Below are positions 1 to 5,300 of a stretch of 8,815 nt of DNA, piece after piece. The translations under genes and the position numbers were made by a program. Origin of the DNA: an uncultured Campylobacter sp. (lineage in GTDB: Bacteria > Campylobacterota > Campylobacteria > Campylobacterales > Campylobacteraceae); assembly GCF_938045405.1 (NCBI RefSeq), contig NZ_CALIMW010000166.1, positions 1 to 8,815 on the forward strand. Direction: 5' to 3'. The notes under the pieces are model-generated. The model was not told the DNA's origin. It saw only the letters and a list, made by a program, of their open reading frames with translations, and did not search any database. The first letter of the stretch is position 1, and every line of letters starts with the position of its first letter.

Positions 1-417
1 ATACGTTCGTTTTTAATACATTACCGCGTTTTTATATCTAAATTATAAAGCCGCCAGCAACTTATAAGGCTTTCGTATGATTTAAACTATATGCCAAATA
101 AAGCTTGGCAAGCACTGTTACTTAATATAATGAAACGTTCTATAAGCAGATAAAACCCTATTAAAAATCAAGCCCGTAAAAAGCATGTCCTACAAAAGCA
201 AGCTTATTGATGTGCTAAATTTTATGAAGATTGCTCGTATAGTTTTGCACGTAAAGTATCCGCGCCTTTCACAGCACCAGTATCCCGTCACCATATGCGT
301 ATAGTCTCGCACTAAAAAGCCTCCGTGCGTGGCAAGGTGGGCTAAATTTCATAAGTACCGCCGCTTAGCCTTTTATATGATTTAAATCCAAGTCCCGTTT
401 CAATGCTTGCGGTATTA

Positions 418-440
418 AATTTAATATATCTAGCTTTATC
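418..440. repeat. 23-bp direct repeat, copy 1
   Basis: This AT-rich word, ending TCTAGCTTTATC, recurs without a mismatch at 479-501, 61 bp downstream. Similarity stops sharply at the right edge of both copies. A looser third version, AATTTCAATATATCCAC followed by TTAAATTTTATC, lies near 573-601. Confidence 0.85.
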
Positions 441-478
441 CTTTTCGGTCTCCAAAGAGGAGCAAAAAAGCGCTGTTG

Positions 479-501
479 AATTTAATATATCTAGCTTTAT
501 C
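479..501. repeat. 23-bp direct repeat, copy 2
   Basis: This is a perfect second copy of the 418-440 word. It is bracketed by a 6-bp inverted repeat, GCGCTG (470-475) and CAGCGC (501-506), so the copy would lie in the loop of a possible hairpin. A short T run follows at 516-519. No function is known to me. Confidence 0.85.
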
Positions 502-623
502 AGCGCCTATCTGCTTTTTAAGATCAAGCTAAAATTTAACGTATTTATTTAATAAAACGATCGGAGCAGATAAAATTTCAATATATCCACTTAAATTTTA
601 TCTCCCTTTAAGCCCGCTGCAAA

Positions 624-629
624 TATAAT
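624..629 (+). promoter_or_regulatory. Candidate -10 box for the ComEA-like gene
   Basis: A perfect TATAAT lies about 145 bases before the ATG at 774. It would give a leader of roughly 135-140 nt. No good -35 is visible, which is usual for Campylobacter sigma-70 promoters. A weaker TACAAA at 743-748 would give a much shorter leader, so the true start is undecided. Confidence 0.25.
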
Positions 630-773
630 CCTTACCGTATTGCAAGGTGGCGTAATAGCATATGGGCGCATCCCCTTTTCTAGCGCTGGCGCGGGATAGG
701 TATGCAAAAGCCCTAAATGCTAATAGACGTTTTATTTGGCAATACAAATATTTCAACTTAAAAGGACTTTTCA

Positions 774-1274
774 ATGAAAAACCTGTTTAAATCCGCATTA
801 TTTCTATCGCTTCCTGCTTTTATGTTGGCAGCCGTAAATTTAAATACCGCAAGCAAAGAGGAGCTTATGGCGCTTCCCGGTATCGGAGAGGCAAAAGCTC
901 AGGCTATTATAGATTACCGCAAGGATAATAAATTTAAAGATATCGAGGATATCAAAAACATTAAAGGCATAGGCGATAAAAGATTTGAGCTTATTAAAGA
1001 TGATCTTGCCGTAAGTGGACATACCGATATAAGCGATCTAAAATCCGTAAAGCAAAAAGCAAGTAAAAAAGCCAAAGATACCGCCAAATCCTCTAAAGCT
1101 AAAGTAAACGCTAAATCAAAAAAGTTGCAAGAGAAAATGGATGATAGCATGGATAAGGCTATGAATGAGGATGGAAAAGTAAAAAGCTCTACGGCTAAGT
1201 TGAAAGACGAAGCTAAAGAAGAGGGATCGTCTAAGGCTAAAGGTAAGAGGGGTAAGAAGGGTAAGGGAGAGTAA
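774..1274 (+). CDS. ComEA-like secreted helix-hairpin-helix DNA-binding protein with H1-like tail
   Basis: The 166-residue protein starts with a Sec-type signal peptide (MKNLF, then a hydrophobic run to about residue 18; cleavage probably near A19/A20). Residues 21-82 are a ComEA-type double helix-hairpin-helix module: VNLNTASKEEL, then LPGIGEAKAQAI (34-45) and IKGIGDKRFELI (63-74), the two GIG hairpins that contact the DNA backbone. The family binds double-stranded DNA outside the inner membrane during natural transformation; the C. jejuni homologue Cj0011c is, as I recall, only about 79 residues, essentially this module. Residues 83-166 are therefore extra: 84 residues with 25 lysines, many Ala and Ser, SKAK/KAK motifs and an end in GKRGKKGKGE, like a histone H1 C-terminal tail. 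AAAGGA lies 7 nt before the ATG, the stop is doubled (TAATAA), and a hairpin follows at once, so it is probably monocistronic. A role in DNA uptake is inferred from the domain. Confidence 0.85.
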   Translation: MKNLFKSALFLSLPAFMLAAVNLNTASKEELMALPGIGEAKAQAIIDYRKDNKFKDIEDIKNIKGIGDKRFELIKDDLAVSGHTDISDLKSVKQKASKKAKDTAKSSKAKVNAKSKKLQEKMDDSMDKAMNEDGKVKSSTAKLKDEAKEEGSSKAKGKRGKKGKGE

Positions 1275-1292
1275 TAAGAAAGAATATATAAA

Positions 1293-1335
1293 ATAAGGGG
1301 AGGAGTGTAAGGTGGACTTCTCCTTTTATAAGGTT
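1293..1335 (+). terminator. Rho-independent-type terminator after the ComEA-like gene
   Basis: Arms 1293-1306 (ATAAGGGGAGGAGT) and 1316-1329 (ACTTCTCCTTTTAT) pair over 14 positions, with three G-U wobbles, around a 9-nt loop. The 3' arm is T-rich and more T's follow. It begins 19 nt after the stop codon. Confidence 0.75.
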
Positions 1336-1819
1336 TTATGAACTTTATAGTTTTATATAGTTGTATTCTTTTCTAATCATTGCTATTGTAAATTTACAAA
1401 TTTTATAGCTCTTATTTTTTTCTATCTCTTTTTTTATTATAAATTTTGCAGACTTTGAAATTTTAACTTTTGTACTTTTTTCTCGGCTTTGCCTTCATCT
1501 TATTTCGTGTTTGATTTATTTGGCTTTAAATTTATAGGTTACTTCGGGGGTAAAATTTAAACAAGTTCGCGCGAGCAAACGAATGTAGTACAAATTTTAT
1601 TATTCTGCGCAGTTTGCTGCATGCACTGCATAAATTTCACTTTGCAGTCTCTGCCTGTATTCCATGAGTTTTACGCGTTCGCCTTTAACGCTTAATTAAG
1701 ACTATTTTTTAGAACGATTATACTCAGAATTAACATAAAAATAACCAGAATTTAAGGCAAGCACCATCATAACAACAAAGAGAAACAAAAAGAGCGATTA
1801 AAAGATAAAATAGATTAAG
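1330..1819. other. Gene-poor, T-rich spacer
   Basis: No gene can be supported here. Bases 1330-1500 are strongly T-rich on the + strand, with runs of 7 T's near 1416-1434. Bases 1552-1695 have a higher GC content and contain a short coding-like minus-strand stretch, listed separately. Bases 1700-1819 are A-rich and lie immediately 3' of the tRNA gene; no clear hairpin terminator for the tRNA is visible there. Confidence 0.6.
1600..1695 (-). pseudogene. Possible C-terminal relic of a lost gene
   Basis: On the minus strand an open stretch between two stops reads LSVKGERVKLMEYRQRLQSE followed by IYAVHAANCAE. The wording looks like real protein (amphipathic, charged, no low complexity) and local GC is above that of the surroundings. 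The only ATG would give 21 residues and has no ribosome binding site. I cannot assign a family. It may be the tail of a decayed gene or chance. Confidence 0.2.
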
Positions 1820-1895
1820 TGGTGGTTAGAGGCAGAATCGAACTGCCGACACGCAGATTTTCAGTCTGCTGCTCTACCGACTGAGCTATCCAACC
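1820..1895 (-). tRNA. tRNA-Phe (anticodon GAA)
   Basis: The minus strand folds as a complete 76-nt tRNA. The acceptor stem is GGTTGGA with TCTAACC (one G-U pair), the D stem GCTC/GAGC, and the anticodon stem GCAGA/TCTGC around the loop CTGAAAA, giving anticodon GAA (phenylalanine). The T stem is GGCAG/CTGCC around TTCGATT, the discriminator is A and the 3' CCA is encoded. The three bases before the 5' end (GGT) can pair with the discriminator and the first two bases of CCA, lengthening the acceptor stem in the precursor. Confidence 0.97.
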
Positions 1896-1912
1896 ACCGA
1901 AAAAGAAAAGTA

Positions 1913-1918
1913 ATTTTA
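1913..1918 (-). promoter_or_regulatory. Candidate -10 box of the tRNA-Phe gene
   Basis: On the minus strand TGGCTAAAAT gives an extended -10-like TAAAAT, ending 17 nt before the mature tRNA 5' end. Transcription would start about 10 nt before the tRNA, a normal leader length. No -35 is apparent. Confidence 0.45.
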
Positions 1919-2043
1919 GCCATGCAATACTTAAATCTCGGTTAAAATCCTTGATTTTCGCTAGATTTTTGCACGTTGCGCTCGAAAACAGCCAAATTAC
2001 TCAGCTAAAATTTTTTAAATTTCAGTAGTGAAAAATATTGCTT

Positions 2044-2261
2044 ATGCAGCAATTTGCAATAATCAAAACGGGCTATCAATCTAAAAAGCAAAGGGATATA
2101 AAATTTTACTATTTAGCCGATTCTGCAAATTATATGCTTGGTTTTAAACTGTGCAAAGTAGATAAATTTACGCCAAAGGATCGCTATATCATTTTAAATT
2201 TACGCGTATAACGGACAGCTGGGAGCGATTGATTAAATTTAGCATCGAAAATTGGCTTTAA
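2044..2261 (+). pseudogene. Short hypothetical gene, apparently frameshifted
   Basis: From ATG 2044 a frame of 55 codons runs to TAA at 2209-2211 and reads like real protein: it opens MQQFAIIKTG and contains KFYYLADSANYMLGFKLCKV. In the frame that begins ACG at 2211, the reading continues at once as TDSWERLIKFSIENWL and stops at 2259-2261. A single-base change near 2206-2211 would join both parts into a protein of about 72 residues. Two stops (TAG TGA) lie just upstream of the start region, and no good ribosome binding site precedes the ATG, although TTG at 2038 is in frame. I do not recognise a family. It could instead be an intact 55-residue protein, or chance. Confidence 0.3.
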
Positions 2262-2444
2262 TTTGGACTTGACGAAGCATCTTTATAAACATTGTGCTCG
2301 AGCTAATAGTGTGACATGGGGATGTTTACTTCGGGGTTGAATTTATTTAGATATCCGCGCAGCAGAAGCGTTGAAATTTTAAAATGCGATTGCAAATTGT
2401 ATTTTAAAAGCCTAGCCCGATCCGACTAGCCCCGATAGGTCTGT
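2212..2444. other. Spacer downstream of murD, no clear terminator
   Basis: Beyond the end of the frameshifted frame (2261) I see no gene. Near the murD end, on the + strand, CTAGCCCGAT (2412-2421) and CTAGCCCCGAT (2427-2437) form a small imperfect direct repeat. I could not find a convincing hairpin with a T tract for the minus-strand murD transcript. Confidence 0.4.
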
Positions 2445-3923
2445 TTATCCAAGTTGTGCGACTTGTTTTTTAAATAGCTCGCCGCGTTCGGCGTAGCTTT
2501 TAAATTGATCCAAACTGGCACATGCAGGGCTTAACAGCGCTATTTCACTCGCAGAATGTATGGAATTTTTAAAATTTTCGAAATTTTTAGAATTCTGCGA
2601 ATTCCGAGTTTCACCGTCGTTTGTGCGGCGTTTCGGCGAAGAGGCGTTGTCGCTTGCGACAGATGAGTGGTCGCCTTTTTGCAGCGTATTTTCGCCGATC
2701 TTTGCATTTTTTTTCGCCTTGCCGCCGTTGTATCCGCCATTCGCGCTTAAATTTTGTACTTTCAATTCGTCTGCGTCGCTTTTTTCAAAATCCGCGCCTC
2801 GGTACTGCTTCGAAATTTCGCTCACCGCCGTTTGTAAAATTTCGCAGCGCACGCAAGGAAGTTTGTATTCGTCGCACAAACGCACGATTTTATCGGTGTT
2901 TGAGCCGATTGCGTAAATTTGCAGATCGTATTTTTTAAACTCTGCAAAAAGCGGGTGCAGATCCACGCCTTTGTCGTCACCGCCGAGGATCAGATGTATT
3001 TTGCGCCCGGCATATCGTTTAAGGGCTTGTGCACACGCATCGATATTGGTGGCCTTCGTGTCATTGACCCAGACCCTGCCGCGCGCGTCGGTAAGCTCCT
3101 CTAGCTTATTGCCTTCGATCACGAAGTCGTTCAGTCGCGCGACGTCGCATCTGTCGAATAAAATTTTCTCCACGCACAGCGCCAAAAGCGCGTCTATCAA
3201 AAACGGAGTGCGGAATTTTATCTCGCCTAAATCGATGCCGAATTTTTGCGCTAGATCCGCTTCGTCTTCGTAGCAGATCACGCGGGCTAGGCTATTTTGC
3301 GCGGCGGCGGAGCTTTCGTAGGCGCGCGGAATTAGCGCCACGGAGCCTTCGCGCATCGCTAGCAGGGGCGAGAGTTTGGCGCGCTCATACTCCGCGAAAT
3401 CGCCGTGCCAGCTGAGATGATCGGGCGTGATCGCAAGCAGCACGTAGATGTCGGGGCGCGCATGCTTGGTGTAGTGCAGCGTAAATGAGCTCGTCTCTAG
3501 CACCCAAATTTTGGCGCTTTTATCAAGCTTTGCAAGCGGAACGCCCACGTTGCCGCCCATTTGCGAGCCGTATCGCTCTAGCAAGTGCTGCATCATCTTC
3601 GTAGTCGTCGTCTTGCCGTTCGTGCCGCTGATCCAAATTTTGAGGCCTTTGTAATCGTCAAAATAATCGTATTCGCTGATTAAATTCCGTGCCTTTCGCA
3701 CCAGCTCGTGATGCGGTGGAAAGCCCGGGCTTGGGATTTCAAGCTCGCTTGCGGCGGGATCGAACTCGCTTGGGTTTAAAAGCGCATTGCCGAACTCGTC
3801 CAGCTTCGGCGCGCCCGAAGAAATTTCAAATTTATCGTCGTAGATCTCCCAGCGGCCGTCTTTTTGATAGTGCTCGGCGATCGCTCTGGTCGTAAGCCCG
3901 TAGCCGAATAGCGATTTTTTCAT
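2445..3923 (-). CDS. murD: UDP-N-acetylmuramoyl-L-alanine--D-glutamate ligase (MurD) with a C-terminal-domain insertion
   Basis: This cytoplasmic ATP-dependent Mur ligase adds D-glutamate to UDP-MurNAc-L-Ala. Visible family marks: N-terminal nucleotide-sugar domain (FGYGLTTRAI), P-loop GTNGKTTTT (100-108), GGNVGVP (123-129), LETSSF (142-147), TPDHLSWHG (166-174), NDTKATN (287-293), LGGDDKG (313-319) and the C-terminal SPACASLDQF (465-474). At 492 residues it is long; Campylobacter MurD is about 400. The excess is an insertion of about 82 residues (roughly 375-456), rich in Asn, Ser, Lys and Gly and probably disordered, placed between the helix EILQTAVSEISKQ and the strand SEIALLSP. The frame stays open and the conserved sequence resumes exactly after it, so the gene looks intact. 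Its start has GGGGGAG 4 nt upstream and overlaps the stop of the preceding small frame (ATGA), indicating translational coupling within the mraY operon. Confidence 0.95.
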   Translation of the reverse strand: MKKSLFGYGLTTRAIAEHYQKDGRWEIYDDKFEISSGAPKLDEFGNALLNPSEFDPAASELEIPSPGFPPHHELVRKARNLISEYDYFDDYKGLKIWISGTNGKTTTTKMMQHLLERYGSQMGGNVGVPLAKLDKSAKIWVLETSSFTLHYTKHARPDIYVLLAITPDHLSWHGDFAEYERAKLSPLLAMREGSVALIPRAYESSAAAQNSLARVICYEDEADLAQKFGIDLGEIKFRTPFLIDALLALCVEKILFDRCDVARLNDFVIEGNKLEELTDARGRVWVNDTKATNIDACAQALKRYAGRKIHLILGGDDKGVDLHPLFAEFKKYDLQIYAIGSNTDKIVRLCDEYKLPCVRCEILQTAVSEISKQYRGADFEKSDADELKVQNLSANGGYNGGKAKKNAKIGENTLQKGDHSSVASDNASSPKRRTNDGETRNSQNSKNFENFKNSIHSASEIALLSPACASLDQFKSYAERGELFKKQVAQLG

Positions 3924-4036
3924 TTTTCTCCCCCTTCGCCCCGTAAAATTTGAGTTATCTCATCGGCGCTAAGCTCGCCCGTTTCGTCGTATATTCCGCG
4001 CGCCGTTTCGAAATCAGGTTCAAGCTGCGCTCGCAT
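3920..4036 (-). CDS. Small acidic hypothetical protein between mraY and murD
   Basis: A 38-residue frame, beginning MRAQLEPDFETARGIYDETG and ending in GEGGEK, fills the whole gap between mraY and murD. Its ATG starts 1 nt after the mraY TAA (TAAAATG), and its TGA overlaps the murD ATG as ATGA. Its last codons also form the murD ribosome binding site (GGGGGAG). It is acidic (10 Asp/Glu against 4 Lys/Arg) and has no signal or membrane segment. No strong ribosome binding site of its own is visible; translation would depend on ribosomes finishing mraY. DETGELSADE (17-26) resembles the second half of an EF-hand loop, but the first calcium-binding Asp is missing, so I attach no function to it. The exact fit at both ends argues for a real gene. 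A fortuitous open spacer remains possible. Confidence 0.55.
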   Translation of the reverse strand: MRAQLEPDFETARGIYDETGELSADEITQILRGEGGEK

Positions 4037-4037
4037 T

Positions 4038-5102
4038 TTATCTCAGTTTCAGCGACGTCAGCGCTATGATATTTGCGATCAGCGCGATGATCCAAAATCG
4101 GATGATGATTTTATTTTCGATCCAGCCTTTAAGCTCGAAATGGTGATGTATCGGCGCCATTAGGAAAATTCTGCGTTTGAAAATTTTAAAGCTGCCCACC
4201 TGCAAGATCACGCTGAGCGTTTCGATGACGAAGACGAAGCCGATCATTATGAGTAAAATTTCGTTTTTCGTGATGACCGCGCAGTATCCTAAAAATGCGC
4301 CTACGCTGAGGCTGCCGCTATCGCCCATAAATACTTCGGCGGGATAGCAGTTGAACCACAAAAACCCAAGCAGCGCGCCGATGAGCGCCGAGACGATGAT
4401 GCAGACCTCGCCCGCGCCCGCGACGCGCGGTAGCAAGAGATATTGCGAGTAGATCGCGTGCCCGCACAGATAGGCAAATACGCCCAAGCTGCATAGCGAA
4501 AACACCGACGGAATGGTCGCTAGCCCATCTAATCCGTCGGTTAAATTTACCGCGTTTGAGCTAGCGCTTATCACGATCGTCCAAAACAGCGGCGCGAAGA
4601 TCCATAAATTTAGCAGAGGGTACTTAAAAAACGGCACGAAAAATTCCCCGCCCAGATCGCTAAAAGCATAAAGCGTCGCCCCGATCAAAAAGGCCAAGAA
4701 ATTTTGCAGTGAAAATTTAGCCCGCGCGCTAAGGCCTGCGTGGTTTTGGCGGCCTAAAATTTTAGAGATATCATCCTTAAAGCCTATGTATCCAAAGCCC
4801 ACCAAACAAAGCAGCCCGCAGAGCACGAAGACGTTGTTTAGCTTGGCGCACAGCAGGCTTGCGAGTACTGCGGCGGTAACGAAAACGAGCCCTCCCATCG
4901 TCGGGGTTTTGCTCTTTTTCTGATGGTTTTGCGGCGCGAGCTCGTAGATGGGCTGCGCGGCGTGTCTGGCTTGCGCCCAGCGGATAAACCGCGGCATAGC
5001 CCAGACCGAAAAACAAAAAGCGATAAAAAACGCAAGGCCTGCGCGAGCGGTGATGTATTGGAAAAAATTTATATTTGTAAGATGATAAAGATAATAAAAC
5101 AA
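4038..5102 (-). CDS. mraY: Phospho-N-acetylmuramoyl-pentapeptide-transferase (MraY)
   Basis: This polytopic inner-membrane enzyme transfers phospho-MurNAc-pentapeptide from UDP to undecaprenyl phosphate, making lipid I. At 354 residues it has normal family length. Diagnostic motifs: KTPTMGG (65-71), the catalytic Asp pair in FKDDISK (D110, D111), NAVNLTDGLDGLA (183-195), FMGDSGSL with D261 (258-265) and PIHHHFE (317-323). About ten hydrophobic segments are visible. The start is TTG at 5102: no in-frame ATG exists between it and an upstream TAA, AAAAGG lies 6 nt before it, and MFYYLYHLTN matches the usual N-terminus, whereas the next Met (36) would remove the first membrane helix. It is the first gene of the minus-strand operon ahead of the small frame and murD, and is divergent from gpmI. 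Confidence 0.97.
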   Translation of the reverse strand: MFYYLYHLTNINFFQYITARAGLAFFIAFCFSVWAMPRFIRWAQARHAAQPIYELAPQNHQKKSKTPTMGGLVFVTAAVLASLLCAKLNNVFVLCGLLCLVGFGYIGFKDDISKILGRQNHAGLSARAKFSLQNFLAFLIGATLYAFSDLGGEFFVPFFKYPLLNLWIFAPLFWTIVISASSNAVNLTDGLDGLATIPSVFSLCSLGVFAYLCGHAIYSQYLLLPRVAGAGEVCIIVSALIGALLGFLWFNCYPAEVFMGDSGSLSVGAFLGYCAVITKNEILLIMIGFVFVIETLSVILQVGSFKIFKRRIFLMAPIHHHFELKGWIENKIIIRFWIIALIANIIALTSLKLR

Positions 5103-5108
5103 AGTTTG

Positions 5109-5114
5109 CCTTTT
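5109..5114 (-). promoter_or_regulatory. Ribosome binding site fixing the mraY TTG start
   Basis: AAAAGG on the minus strand ends 6 nt before TTG 5102. It supports the non-ATG start, since no alternative ATG is available upstream. Confidence 0.6.
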
Positions 5115-5127
5115 AAATTTTATGAAA

Positions 5128-5156
5128 TTTTATACGAAAACGCGCATTTTAGTATA
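5128..5156 (-). promoter_or_regulatory. Candidate promoter region of mraY-murD
   Basis: Two -10-like boxes occur on the minus strand: TATAAA at 5128-5133 (leader about 19 nt) and TATACT at 5151-5156 (leader about 42 nt). The region is very AT-rich and I cannot choose between them from sequence. Confidence 0.3.
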
Positions 5157-5193
5157 AAAGAGGTAAAATTTAGCTTTTAGGGCAGATGAAATT

Positions 5194-5222
5194 TTGCCGC
5201 ATTTGCCAAAAGAAAGTATAAT
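5194..5222 (+). promoter_or_regulatory. Candidate sigma-70 promoter of gpmI
   Basis: A perfect -10, TATAAT at 5217-5222, has a 4-of-6 -35, TTGCCG at 5194-5199, with a 17-nt spacer. The leader to the gpmI ATG would be about 70 nt. It points away from the mraY promoter, so the two lie back to back. Confidence 0.55.
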
Positions 5223-5300
5223 GCCGCTCGTAAAAACAGCGCCGCAGATCCGCTTCAAAAGACCTGCGCGGCGGAATTTAGACGAAATTTAGGAGCCAAA

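Larger units (their letters stand above)
1..773. other. Gene-free AT-rich region with degenerate repeats
   Basis: I find no convincing gene in this stretch; stops are dense in all frames and the longest ATG frame is about 39 codons (185-304) with no ribosome binding site. It contains a 23-bp perfect direct repeat (418-440 and 479-501), repeated short words such as TATGATTTAAA (76-86 and 376-386), AGCAGATAAAA (145-155 and 565-575) and GCAAGGTGG (332-340 and 642-650), and a looser pair of similar blocks near 236-266 and 298-329. The pattern suggests old duplications that have decayed, or a relic of lost genes. The last ~150 bases probably serve as promoter and leader of the downstream gene. Confidence 0.6.

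Noticed and set aside
185..304. 39-codon ATG frame (MSYKSKLIDV...) in the repeat-rich leader region
   Set aside because: It has no ribosome binding site, no recognisable family and no neighbouring operon; this length is expected by chance.
418..501. CRISPR array
   Set aside because: There are only two perfect copies with a 38-bp gap, no third regular unit and no cas gene.
600..770. Riboswitch in the leader of the ComEA-like gene
   Set aside because: I could not match any known riboswitch core; only short GC-rich palindromic bits near 680-692 are visible.
774..1274. Eukaryotic histone H1 or a horizontally acquired chromatin protein
   Set aside because: The N-terminal signal peptide and ComEA helix-hairpin-helix module are typically bacterial; the tail only resembles H1 in composition.
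1820..1895. tRNA-Phe as attachment site of an integrated element
   Set aside because: No second copy of the tRNA 3' end, no integrase and no mobile-element gene is present in the window.
2405..2444. Rho-independent terminator of the murD operon
   Set aside because: The bases form an imperfect direct repeat (CTAGCCCGAT / CTAGCCCCGAT), not a stable inverted repeat, and the CCTA/TAGG pairing is too short.
2560..2938. Long open frames on the + strand opposite the murD insertion
   Set aside because: They lie antisense to an intact, recognisable gene, lack ribosome binding sites, and arise from the biased codon use of the insert.
4923..5180. 85-codon + strand frame spanning the mraY start and the divergent promoter
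   Set aside because: It is antisense to the conserved MraY N-terminus and runs through promoter sequence; no family resemblance.
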